Part shown: piece after piece, positions 8,343-16,809 of the stretch
Position numbering within the stretch: position 1 is the first letter of the stretch
Layout: each line of letters opens with the position of its first letter
Notes under the pieces: model-generated
Databases searched by the model: none
Seen by the model: the letters and a program-made list of their open reading frames with translations, nothing else
Told to the model about the DNA's origin: nothing
Position numbers and translations under genes: made by a program
Assembly: GCA_947628655.1 (NCBI GenBank)
Contig: CANRAS010000014.1
Coordinates: 1-50,675, forward strand
Length of the DNA stretch: 50,675 nt
Direction of reading: 5' to 3'
DNA from: an uncultured Clostridia bacterium
Lineage (GTDB): Bacteria; Bacillota; Clostridia; Oscillospirales; Ruminococcaceae

Positions 8343-8826
8343 GGTGGTTGTCAACTCTACGCCGATTTTGGCTTTGGGAAATATAGGAGAACTTGATATT
8401 CTTCGTAAAATGTATGGCAAAATCATCATTCCCGTATCGGTTTACAATGAAGTTACGGCAAAACAGGACACAGCAAGCAAGACGCTTTCTGTTGCGGAGA
8501 ATTGGATTGAAGTGCAGTCAATTGAAAACCGCGAGGATTACGCTATGTACCGTTCCCGTCTTCATTCGGGAGAGATTGAAGTAATGATATTGGCACAACA
8601 AACACCTCGAGCCGACCTTGTTATAATTGACGATATGACTGCACGCAAAACAGCAGAATTTCTTGGTCTGCCCCTTACAGGAACAATCGGCGTTCTAATT
8701 AAAGCTAAACAAAACGGAATTATTTCCGAAGTTATGCCTGTTTTGAAAAAAATGGAGAACAACGGCTTTTTCATAAGCGACAGAATTAAGCAGATGATTT
8801 CTGAAAAAACGGGAGAAACATTTTAA
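8335..8826 (+). CDS. DUF3368 PIN-like toxin
   Basis: This 163-residue protein has the DUF3368 layout: VVVNSTPILALGNIGELDILRKMYGKIIIPVSVYNEV, then SGEIEVMILAQQ, then VIIDDMTARKTAEFLGLPLTGTIGVLIKAK. These are the acidic positions of a PIN-type RNase fold (Glu in GEIE, Asp in IIDD). The first PIN aspartate appears as Asn (VNSTP); whether this is normal for the subfamily needs an alignment. ATG 8335 is chosen because it overlaps the antitoxin stop and starts at the conserved strand; the longer reading at 8293 lies inside the antitoxin gene. Probable mRNA or tRNA cleavage is inferred from the family. Confidence 0.8.
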   Translation: MLRVVVNSTPILALGNIGELDILRKMYGKIIIPVSVYNEVTAKQDTASKTLSVAENWIEVQSIENREDYAMYRSRLHSGEIEVMILAQQTPRADLVIIDDMTARKTAEFLGLPLTGTIGVLIKAKQNGIISEVMPVLKKMENNGFFISDRIKQMISEKTGETF

Positions 8827-8844
8827 AACTCGAAAGGTGACTTT

Positions 8845-10290
8845 ATGAACAAGACATTAGTCTTTCGGTATTTGTCTAAAATGACCCTCGCGGGGTCGCT
8901 GATTTTTTTACTGCCGTTCGCGGTTAGTCTGATGTACGGCGAATACAAGGCGGCGCTGTCTTTCGTTATCGTCGGGGCGGGTCTTGCCGTGCTTTCCCTG
9001 CCGATGATATTCTCAAAGCCGAAATCCGATGATATGTACACAAAAGAAAGTTTAGTAATCGTTGGGCTTTTGTGGCTCGTGTTCCCTGTCGCGGGGGCTA
9101 TGCCGTTTTTCATAAGCGGAGAGATACCGCACTTTGTGGACGCGGTGTTTGAGAGTATTTCGGGCTTTACTACCACGGGTTCGACAATTCTTTCAAATGT
9201 CGAGGGTTTATCTCACGGTATGCTGTTCTGGCGCAGTTTTACGCATTGGATAGGCGGTATGGGTATACTCGTACTCGCGCTTGCCGTGTTTCCGTCGTCA
9301 AAGGACAGTATGTACCTTATGCGTGCGGAATGTCCCGGACCGCAGGTCGGGAAACTCGTTCCAAAGGGCAAGAACACCGCCGTTTATATGTACTCGATAT
9401 ACGGCGCTTTGACAATTCTTACCGTAATACTTCTGTGCGCGGGCGGTATGCCGTTGTTTGACAGCGTATGCCATGCAATGGGAACAGCAGGCACGGGCGG
9501 TTTCGGCATTAAAAACGCGGGTATCGCGTATTATAACTCCGCGTATATTGACATTGTAATAACTGTTATGATGATGCTGTTCGGTGTGAACTTCAACATA
9601 TTCTATCTACTGCTGATACGCCGTTTTAAGGACGCGTTCAAGAACCTTGAACTGCGGGTTTACTTCATTATATTCGCGGCAGCGACGCTGTTTATCGGCG
9701 CGAACATTTTGCCGATATATCACACGGCGGGGCAAAGTCTGCGTTACGCGGCGTTTCAAGTCGCGTCGATTATGACGACGACGGGATTTGCCACGGCGGA
9801 CTTCAACCTATGGCCCGATTTTTCGCAGACTATACTTGTTTTGCTAATGTTTATCGGCGCGTCGGCGGGTTCTACGGGCGGAGGTTTTAAAGTTCAAAGA
9901 CTGATTATCGTGTTCAAGAACACGGGAAAATACATCAAGAAATTACTTCACCCGAAATCCGTGAACTTAGTCACGAGCGAGGACAAGGCAATGGACACGG
10001 ACACGGTACACGGAGTACATACATACCTTGGAATTTACATTTTCCTTATTATGGTATCGACGCTCTTAGTTGCGCTTGACGACCACGATTTCACGACGAC
10101 GTTCACGTCCGTGACGGCTTGTTTCAACAACATCGGACCGGGGCTTAACAAAGTAGGACCTATGGAAAACTTCGCGTTCTTTTCCGACCTTTCCAAAATA
10201 GTGCTGTCCTTGGATATGCTGTTAGGACGGCTGGAGTGCCTGCCGTTGATGATTTTGGCGATACCCTCTGCATGGAAGAAGAAATTCTGA
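8845..10290 (+). CDS. trkH: Trk potassium channel subunit TrkH
   Basis: This is a polytopic membrane protein (481 residues, about ten hydrophobic segments) forming the potassium pore gated by TrkA. The four pore-loop repeats of TrkH/KtrB are visible: SGFTTTGST, GTAGTGGFG, SIMTTTGFATADF and TACFNNIGPG. The second transmembrane segment of the third repeat carries the flexible GASAGSTGGG loop. AAAGGTGA lies before ATG 8845. It is downstream of the toxin gene by 18 bp, so potassium uptake and the toxin-antitoxin pair may share a transcript with trkA. The stop TGATAG is followed by TAG-type heptads. Confidence 0.95.
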   Translation: MNKTLVFRYLSKMTLAGSLIFLLPFAVSLMYGEYKAALSFVIVGAGLAVLSLPMIFSKPKSDDMYTKESLVIVGLLWLVFPVAGAMPFFISGEIPHFVDAVFESISGFTTTGSTILSNVEGLSHGMLFWRSFTHWIGGMGILVLALAVFPSSKDSMYLMRAECPGPQVGKLVPKGKNTAVYMYSIYGALTILTVILLCAGGMPLFDSVCHAMGTAGTGGFGIKNAGIAYYNSAYIDIVITVMMMLFGVNFNIFYLLLIRRFKDAFKNLELRVYFIIFAAATLFIGANILPIYHTAGQSLRYAAFQVASIMTTTGFATADFNLWPDFSQTILVLLMFIGASAGSTGGGFKVQRLIIVFKNTGKYIKKLLHPKSVNLVTSEDKAMDTDTVHGVHTYLGIYIFLIMVSTLLVALDDHDFTTTFTSVTACFNNIGPGLNKVGPMENFAFFSDLSKIVLSLDMLLGRLECLPLMILAIPSAWKKKF

Positions 10291-10291
10291 T

Positions 10292-10737
10292 AGCAGCTAG
10301 AGAATAGTAGTTAGTAGCTAGTTCGCAATCCGCTGTCGCGGATTGCTCGATGTTGCCCGCCTTTGGCGGGCAATTTAGATTGTAATTAAAGTCAATACGC
10401 CCCGCCAACGGCGGTGCGGTCTGGCGTGGCTCAATTCAAGCGCCCCTTGCTCTTATCCCGCAATGTTTACCGTCCTGCGTCAAACGCGCCTGCACCGCCC
10501 GTGCCGAGCCGTTGCCCGACCGCCCGCAATTCGCCTGACGGCGAATTAACGGCGCTGTCGCGCCGTTGTTTTGCGCTCCGCGCAAAACGCGGGCTACATA
10601 ACAAAAGCGCCCCGCCGACGGCGGGGCGTATTAATTTAAATACAATCTAATCGTCCGCGAGAGCGGACACAATTACTTTGCACAGCGTTTTCCGCAAAGC
10701 GGATAATGCGTGTACTCTTAACTATAAACTGCGAGAA
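10292..10737 (+). repeat. Complete intergenic composite element between trkH and carB (core copy 5)
   Basis: This is one of the clearest two-ended copies. TAG-type heptads (10297-10322), hairpins GCAATCCGC/GCGGATTGC and TTGCCCGCC/GGCGGGCAA, and AGATTGTA (10377-10384, one base from the inverse of GACAATCT) form the left end. A CCGCC hairpin and a plus core (10423-10595) follow. CCCCGCC/GGCGGGG, TACAATCT (10641) with hairpin GTCCGC/GCGGAC and a heptad tract up to 10737 form the right end, next to the carB stop. Confidence 0.85.
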
Positions 10738-10742
10738 AATAC

Positions 10743-13700
10743 TCATTTAATCTCTTTATGGAACTCCTGCAACGGCTTAACTCCTAAATGCGTGTTGTTC
10801 TTAATCGCCTTAATCCCCTCTGCGCTTGCTTTCGCCGCCGCCATTGTCGTGATGTACGGTACACGGTGCTTTATCGCGGCTTTGCGAATGTAGCTGTCGT
10901 CGTTTATGCTCGTCTTGCCTGCGGGAGTGTTGATGATAAGCTGAATTTCGCCGTTCGCTATCTTGTCGGCAATGTTCGGCTTGCCCTCGTAGAGTTTCAG
11001 AACCTTCTCGGCTTTAACTCCCGCTTGCGTTATCATCTCGAAACTCTTGCCCGTCGAAAGTATCTTGAACCCTAACTTCTCAAACTCCTGCGCTATCTCA
11101 ACGAGTTCGGGCTTGTCGCGGTCGCATACGGAGAGCAATACCGTACCCTCTAACGGCAGGCGCGTCTGAGTTGCCTCCTGCGCCTTGTAGTAAGCCTCGC
11201 CGAAACTCTGCGACAGTCCCAGCACCTCGCCCGTAGAGCGCATTTCGGGACCCAATACGGGGTCAACCTCCTGGAACATATTGAACGGGAACACCGCCTC
11301 TTTTACGCCGTAATGCGGAATAGCACGGTCGTGCAATTCGGGTACGGGCGACGGCTTTTTCGTGAACTGCGAGGTCATTATCTCGGTGGCAATCTTCACC
11401 ATATTTATACTGCACACCTTAGATACAAGCGGTACGGTGCGCGACGCGCGCGGGTTCGCCTCAAGAACGTAAACCGTGTCGTTCTCTATAGCGTACTGCA
11501 TATTCATAAGCCCGACAACGCCCATTTCCACGGCAATTCTGCGGGTGTATTCCTTGATAACCGCAATGTTCTTTTCGGAAATGTTCTTCGCGGGAAGTAT
11601 GCAAGCGGAGTCGCCGCTGTGAATACCCGCGAGTTCTATATGCTCCATAACCGCGGGAACAAAACAATGTTCGCCGTCCGAAATCGCGTCCGCCTCACAT
11701 TCGGTCGCGTGGTTCAGAAAACGGTCTATCAGTATCGGTCTGTCGGGAGTAACGCCCACCGCCGCGTTCATATAAATCTTCATCATCTCGTCGTCGTGAA
11801 CGACTTCCATTCCGCGCCCGCCCAGAACATACGACGGACGCACCATAACGGGATAGCCTATCTTATTGGCGATTTTCAGAGCATCGGAAACGTTCACCGC
11901 CATTCCGCTTTCGGGCATAGGTATGCCTAGTTTTTCCATCATCGCGCGGAAATGGTCGCGGTCCTCCGCAAGGTCAATCGTTTCGGGAGTTGTTCCCAAG
12001 ATATTTACGCCGTTCTTTTTAAGTTCCGCCGCGAGATTTAAAGGCGTCTGCCCGCCGAACTGCGCGATAACACCGAGCGGTTTTTCCTTTTCGTGAATGG
12101 CAAGCACATCTTCAAGCGTAAGCGGTTCAAAATACAGTTTGTCCGACGTGTCGTAATCCGTGGAAACCGTTTCGGGGTTGCAGTTTACGATTATGCTCTC
12201 AAAGCCCAAAGACTTCAGCGCGAGCGCCGCGTGAACACAGCAGTAGTCAAACTCTATTCCCTGCCCTATCCTGTTAGGACCGCCGCCCAAAATCATAATC
12301 TTCGGCTTGTCCGTGCTGACGGGGCTTTTGTCCTCGTCAAGATTATACGTTGAGTAATAATATGCCGAGTTTTCCGTACCGCTTACATGAACGCCCTCCC
12401 ACGCCTCGTTTATGCCGTATTCAAGGCGCTTTTCGCGTATGCTCTGTTCCGATACGCCGATTATCTGCGCTAAATACTTATCCGAGAAACCGTCGCGCTT
12501 TGCTTTGAGCATAGCCTTCTTGTCGGGGATTTGCCCGCGGTTCGCCGAAAGCGTTTCTTCCTCCGCTATCAGTTCTTTCATCTGCTCCAAGAACCAATGC
12601 TTGATTTTCGTTAAATCGTATATCTCCTCGACCGTCGCGCCTTTGCGAAGTGCCTCGTAGATGATAAACTGCCGTTCCGAGGACGGGTATTTGAGTTTGT
12701 CGAGCAATTCTTCCTTTGTTTTCTCGTGGAAGTCTTTCGCGAAACCTAACCCGTAACGTCCCGTTTCTAGCGAACGTATAGCCTTTTGGAACGCCTCTTT
12801 GTACGTCTTGCCTATAGACATAACCTCGCCTACAGCCCGCATTTGTGTGCCGAGTTTGTCCTGCGCGCCCTTGAATTTCTCAAACGCCCACCGCGCGAAC
12901 TTTATTACGACATAATCGCCGTCGGGGACGTATTTGTCAAGCGTGCCGTACTTCCCGCACGGAATTTCGGACAGCCGAAGTCCGCACGCGAGCATTGCCG
13001 ACACAAGCGCTATCGGGAAACCCGTAGCCTTTGACGCGAGCGCCGAGGAACGCGAAGTGCGCGGGTTGATTTCGATTACTACTATTCTTCCCGTCACGGG
13101 GTCGTGCGCGAACTGGCAGTTGCACCCGCCGATTACTTCTATAGCCTTTACTATTCTGTAGGAATATTCCTGCAAAATCTTCTGAACGCCCTCGCTTATC
13201 GTAAGCATTGGCGCACTGCAAAAGCTGTCGCCCGTGTGAACGCCGATAGGGTCGATATTCTCGATAAAGCAGACCGTGATAACGTTGTCGTCTGCGTCGC
13301 GTACGACTTCAAGTTCCAATTCCTCCCAGCCCGCTATCGATTCCTCAACAAGCACCTGTCCTACAAGCGACGCCTGCAATCCTCTCGCGCAGACGATTTT
13401 CAGTTCTTCGGGAGTGGAAACAAGCCCTCCGCCTGCTCCGCCCATAGTATAAGCGGGGCGCAAAACCACGGGGTAATGCAGTTTCGAGGCGATTTCCAGC
13501 GCCTCCTCCACGGAGTACGCCACTTCACTTCTCGGCATTTCTATGCCGAGTTTTTCCATTGTGTGCTTAAATTCTATTCTGTCCTCTCCGCGCTCGATAG
13601 CGTCCACCTGTACGCCGATTACACGAACGCCGTACTTTTCGAGAACTCCCATTTTGGAAAGCTCCGAACAGAGATTAAGTCCGCTCTGCCCGCCGAGGTT

Positions 13701-13964
13701 CGGCAAAAGCGCGTCGGGGCGTTCCTTTTCGATTATTTGAGTAAGTCTTTCGGCGTTCAGCGGTTCGATGTACGTTATATCCGCCACGTCGGGGTCGGTC
13801 ATTATCGTCGCGGGGTTGGAGTTCACGAGAACTATTTCATACCCCAATTTTTTCAAAGCCTTGCAAGCCTGCGTTCCCGAATAGTCGAACTCGCACGCCT
13901 GTCCTATGATAATCGGTCCCGAACCTATTATCAGTATTTTGTTGATGTCAGCAATTTTCGGCAT
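10743..13964 (-). CDS. carB: Carbamoyl-phosphate synthase large subunit
   Basis: It makes carbamoyl phosphate from bicarbonate, ammonia and two ATP for pyrimidine and arginine synthesis. The 1073-residue protein is full length. Two homologous ATP-grasp halves are visible, starting IIGSGPIIIGQACEFDYSG (residue 11) and MILGGGPNRIGQGIEFDYCC (near residue 560). Each half has its NPRTSRSSALASKATG or NPRASRTVPLVSK signature, and an MGS-like allosteric domain lies at the C-terminus. carA, encoding the glutaminase subunit, is not adjacent and must lie elsewhere. The start is supported by a nearby promoter and GGGAG upstream. Confidence 0.97.
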   Translation of the reverse strand: MPKIADINKILIIGSGPIIIGQACEFDYSGTQACKALKKLGYEIVLVNSNPATIMTDPDVADITYIEPLNAERLTQIIEKERPDALLPNLGGQSGLNLCSELSKMGVLEKYGVRVIGVQVDAIERGEDRIEFKHTMEKLGIEMPRSEVAYSVEEALEIASKLHYPVVLRPAYTMGGAGGGLVSTPEELKIVCARGLQASLVGQVLVEESIAGWEELELEVVRDADDNVITVCFIENIDPIGVHTGDSFCSAPMLTISEGVQKILQEYSYRIVKAIEVIGGCNCQFAHDPVTGRIVVIEINPRTSRSSALASKATGFPIALVSAMLACGLRLSEIPCGKYGTLDKYVPDGDYVVIKFARWAFEKFKGAQDKLGTQMRAVGEVMSIGKTYKEAFQKAIRSLETGRYGLGFAKDFHEKTKEELLDKLKYPSSERQFIIYEALRKGATVEEIYDLTKIKHWFLEQMKELIAEEETLSANRGQIPDKKAMLKAKRDGFSDKYLAQIIGVSEQSIREKRLEYGINEAWEGVHVSGTENSAYYYSTYNLDEDKSPVSTDKPKIMILGGGPNRIGQGIEFDYCCVHAALALKSLGFESIIVNCNPETVSTDYDTSDKLYFEPLTLEDVLAIHEKEKPLGVIAQFGGQTPLNLAAELKKNGVNILGTTPETIDLAEDRDHFRAMMEKLGIPMPESGMAVNVSDALKIANKIGYPVMVRPSYVLGGRGMEVVHDDEMMKIYMNAAVGVTPDRPILIDRFLNHATECEADAISDGEHCFVPAVMEHIELAGIHSGDSACILPAKNISEKNIAVIKEYTRRIAVEMGVVGLMNMQYAIENDTVYVLEANPRASRTVPLVSKVCSINMVKIATEIMTSQFTKKPSPVPELHDRAIPHYGVKEAVFPFNMFQEVDPVLGPEMRSTGEVLGLSQSFGEAYYKAQEATQTRLPLEGTVLLSVCDRDKPELVEIAQEFEKLGFKILSTGKSFEMITQAGVKAEKVLKLYEGKPNIADKIANGEIQLIINTPAGKTSINDDSYIRKAAIKHRVPYITTMAAAKASAEGIKAIKNNTHLGVKPLQEFHKEIK

Positions 13965-14010
13965 AATCTTACTCCCGTCCTATTTTTAGTGAGTTTAACC
14001 CTCTTAAATA

Positions 14011-14039
14011 ATCATACCACAAATGCGCAGAAATTGCAA
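14011..14039 (-). promoter_or_regulatory. carB promoter
   Basis: Minus-strand TTGCAA (14034-14039) and TATGAT (14011-14016) are 17 bp apart, giving a leader of only about 40 nt before the carB ATG. Confidence 0.65.
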
Positions 14040-14124
14040 TATATAATAAAAATATTTTCTCCTAAACTCCCCAAATCCACATTCCCCCGTAAAACTTTTT
14101 TCTGTAAAAATTTCACAAAATGTC

Positions 14125-14153
14125 TTGACATATTTTAAAAATTATAGTATAAT
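14125..14153 (+). promoter_or_regulatory. Promoter of the EAL-domain gene
   Basis: TTGACA (14125-14130) and TATAAT (14148-14153) are 17 bp apart. The next plus-strand gene starts at 14610, so the predicted leader is about 450 nt and consists almost entirely of a composite repeat element. Confidence 0.8.
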
Positions 14154-14182
14154 TGTATTATAAGCATAGTATATAAGACGAA

Positions 14183-14594
14183 ATTATCCCCGCCAACAGC
14201 GCGGGGAAAACCGATACAATCAACGTCTTGACTTAAAGACAATCTGAATTGTGCGCGGAGCGCACACAAAAACTAGCTACTAGTCTCTAATCTCTAGCCT
14301 CTGGTAGCCTAGCCCGCGTTTTGCGCAACGCGCAAAACAACGGCGCGTTAGCGCCGTTAATTCGCCGTTAGGCGAATTGCGGGCGGTCGGGCAACGGCTC
14401 GGCACGGGCGGTAAAGGCGCGTTAATACGCGGGACGGTAATGTCGCGCGGGATAAGGGCAAGGGTCGCTTGACCTGAACCACGCCAAAACGCGCGGTAAA
14501 GCGAACAACGTCTTGACTTAAAGACAATCAAAATTGTCCGCCGTAGGCGGACACTCTATAATCTTACCTCTTACCTCTTATTTCTTACCTCTGA
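14183..14594 (-). repeat. Composite element forming the leader of the EAL gene (core copy 6)
   Basis: A CCCGCC-type hairpin comes first, then GACAATCT (14238) with hairpin GTGCGC/GCGCAC, and CTAGCTA/CTAATCT heptads (14272-14303). A minus core follows (14309-14485), then GACAATCA (14523) with hairpin GTCCGCC/GGCGGAC. TCTTACC heptads (14567-14594) end 2 bp before the ribosome site. 13965-14182 otherwise holds only the two divergent promoters. Confidence 0.85.
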
Positions 14595-14609
14595 TAGGTG
14601 GTGATTTCA

Positions 14610-16262
14610 ATGGACGACAAATACAAAACGCGCCTCGCGCAAATGGTGGAGTGTGACGAGGGTTCTTACCACTTCTATTATTCGGTCGCGGATAACGCTT
14701 GCTTTCAGCTGAGCGGGAAAGTGTTCCCCGAACTGAACGGCGACCCGCTGAAATATTTTGCCGAAAGCGGAGCGGTGGACGAGAGTTCGCTGTCCGCGCT
14801 TGCCGTGTTCAGCGGACAGATAAAGGACGGTATAAAAAAGGGTACGGATAAAAACTCGCTTGCCGTGGATATTTCCGTGAAACTCCCCGACAGCGCGGGT
14901 TTCGCTTTGTGCCACCTGTACGCGCTTTTCCTGCGCGATGAGCAAGGGAAAATCACCGATATTCACTACGATTTGCGCCCGTATTCCCAGCTTGAAATCT
15001 TCAACCGCGATGTGCTGAAAATGTTCTCTTCGGATAAGAACCCGAAACTTTATTCGGCGCGGTGCAAAAAAGTAATCGACGATAACCCCGATAAGGAGAT
15101 AGCGTTTATTCAGTTCGATGTGGAGCGGTTTAAGCTGATAAACGAAACCTACGGCGTTGAAGTCGGCGATGAACTTTTACAGTTCATTAACGATACGTTA
15201 GCGTTAATCTGCACGGAGGAACAGCCGTTCTGCCGTCTTACCGCCGATGTTTTTATGATAGTCACGACGTTTGAAAACAAGGCGTATCTGCTGAAATTCA
15301 TCACGAAAATTGAAAATATGCTGTCGGGTTACAAAGGAATGAAATACAGGTTCGTGTTCGGCGTGTGTATTGTCGAGGACAGAACGCTCCATACCCGCGC
15401 GCACGGCGATAACGCGTCACTCGCCCGCCAGCTGATAAAGGGCAACGCATTGCAGAACATCAACTTCTTCAGCGGAGAAATGAAGTCTACCCTCAAAAAG
15501 AAGAAGTCGATTGAGGACGATATGCAAAAGGCGCTCGCAAACGGCGAGTTTACGATGTATCTACAGCCGAAGTATTCAATAAGCACGGGCAGAATAATCG
15601 GCGCGGAGGCGTTGGCGCGGTGGCTTCACCCGACAAAAGGAATGGTTTCCCCCGCGGACTTCATTCCCGTGTTTGAAGAAAACGGCTTTATAATCAAACT
15701 CGACACGTTTATCTGGGACAAGGCGTGCAAATATATCCGCAGTTGGCTCGACAACGGCATAAAGCCCGTACCCGTTTCGGTTAATATTTCAAGGGAGTAT
15801 GTTCATTCGTTCGACGTTACGGCAATGCTGTTAAGCCTTGTTGAAAAGCACAAAATTCCGCTGTCGATGCTGGAACTTGAAATAACCGAATCCCTTGACA
15901 GCGTAGGCGTGCAGGACGTTGTAAAGAAGATGAAAGACGCGGGGTTCAAAATGCTTATGGACGATTTCGGTTCGGGGTATTCCTCGCTTAATATGCTGAA
16001 AAACACTCCGTTTGACGTGCTGAAGATAGACAAGAGTTTCCTCGATGAATTTATGGAATCAACGCGCGGACGGAAGATAATCGAACACACGATAATGATG
16101 TCGCGGGACATAGGGCTTGACATTATAGCGGAGGGCGTTGAAAATGTCGAGCAAGCGCTGTTTTTGAGCCATTGCGGGTGCGACGCGGCGCAGGGGTTCT
16201 ATTATTCTAAACCGATACCGGCAGACGACTTTGCAAGGAAGTTGGTCGAAGTCAATCGGTAA
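14610..16262 (+). CDS. c-di-GMP phosphodiesterase with degenerate GGDEF domain
   Basis: The 550-residue cytoplasmic protein has three parts. An N-terminal PAS-like region spans about 1-150. A GGDEF-fold domain follows, in which the signature is replaced by RLTADVFMIV, so cyclase activity is unlikely. The C-terminal EAL domain (about 300-548) has catalytic motifs intact: EALARW, NIS, ELEITES, MDDFGSGYSSL, KIDKSFL, EGVE and QGFYYSKP. It should hydrolyse c-di-GMP. No membrane segment is seen. ATG 14610 with AGGTGGTG upstream is preferred to the GTG at 14598. The gene is monocistronic behind a repeat-filled leader; no c-di-GMP riboswitch pattern was found in that leader. Confidence 0.9.
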   Translation: MDDKYKTRLAQMVECDEGSYHFYYSVADNACFQLSGKVFPELNGDPLKYFAESGAVDESSLSALAVFSGQIKDGIKKGTDKNSLAVDISVKLPDSAGFALCHLYALFLRDEQGKITDIHYDLRPYSQLEIFNRDVLKMFSSDKNPKLYSARCKKVIDDNPDKEIAFIQFDVERFKLINETYGVEVGDELLQFINDTLALICTEEQPFCRLTADVFMIVTTFENKAYLLKFITKIENMLSGYKGMKYRFVFGVCIVEDRTLHTRAHGDNASLARQLIKGNALQNINFFSGEMKSTLKKKKSIEDDMQKALANGEFTMYLQPKYSISTGRIIGAEALARWLHPTKGMVSPADFIPVFEENGFIIKLDTFIWDKACKYIRSWLDNGIKPVPVSVNISREYVHSFDVTAMLLSLVEKHKIPLSMLELEITESLDSVGVQDVVKKMKDAGFKMLMDDFGSGYSSLNMLKNTPFDVLKIDKSFLDEFMESTRGRKIIEHTIMMSRDIGLDIIAEGVENVEQALFLSHCGCDAAQGFYYSKPIPADDFARKLVEVNR

Positions 16263-16273
16263 GCGGGCGCTTT

Positions 16274-16809
16274 TAGTAGCTAGAGAATAGTAGTTAGTAG
16301 TTAGCGAGTAATCCGCTTTGCGGATTACCCTAATGTGTCCGCCTACGGCGGACAGAAAGATTGTCCTTTAATTAATACGCCCCGCCATCGGCGGGGCGCT
16401 TGTGTTATGTAGCCCGCGTTTTGCGCGGAGCGCAAAACAACGGCGCGACAGCGCCGTTAATTCGCCGTCAGGCGAATTGCGGGCGGTCGGGCAACGGCTC
16501 GGCACGGGCGGTGCAGGCGCGTTTGACGCGGGACGGTAAACTGTTGCGGGATAAGAGCAAGGGGCGCTTGAATTGAGCCACGCCTGACCTCACCGCCGTT
16601 GGCGGGGCGTATTAATTAAAGGACAATCTTTCCGCGCGCAAAAGTTGCGCCCCATAAGCTCGTGTGGATAGTGGCATTTCATATGATAGGGGGCGCAACT
16701 TTAGGCGCGCACCTAAACTAGCAGGGTAATCCGCAAAGCGGATTATTCGCTAACAACTATTCTCTAGACAACTGCGCCCTAGCGCACGCTTGCCTCTTAC
16801 ATCTTACCT
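16274..16809 (-). repeat. Complete composite element between the EAL gene and mscS (core copy 7)
   Basis: At the left lie TAGTAGT-type heptads (16275-16304), hairpins GTAATCCGC/GCGGATTAC and GTCCGCC/GGCGGAC, and AGATTGTC (16358). A CCCCGCC hairpin and a minus core (16410-16583) follow, then GACAATCT (16622), a 77-nt hairpin with a long loop (16634-16710) and another AATCCGC hairpin. CTTACAT heptads at the right run over the mscS stop codon. Confidence 0.85.
16634..16710. other. Long-loop hairpin inside the composite element
   Basis: GCGCGC, then AAAGTTGCGCCCC, pairs with GGGGCGCAACTTT and GCGCGC across a loop of about 35 nt. All other hairpins of this repeat family have loops of 3-4 nt. No ORF or T-run is associated. 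Confidence 0.7.

Noticed and set aside
13104-14138. A 344-codon reading antisense to carB and through its promoter
   Set aside because: It is a shadow of carB and extends across the carB promoter into AT-rich DNA; no domain is recognisable.
14154-14609. c-di-GMP riboswitch upstream of the EAL gene
   Set aside because: No GEMM-type conserved blocks were found; the hairpins are those of the repeat family.
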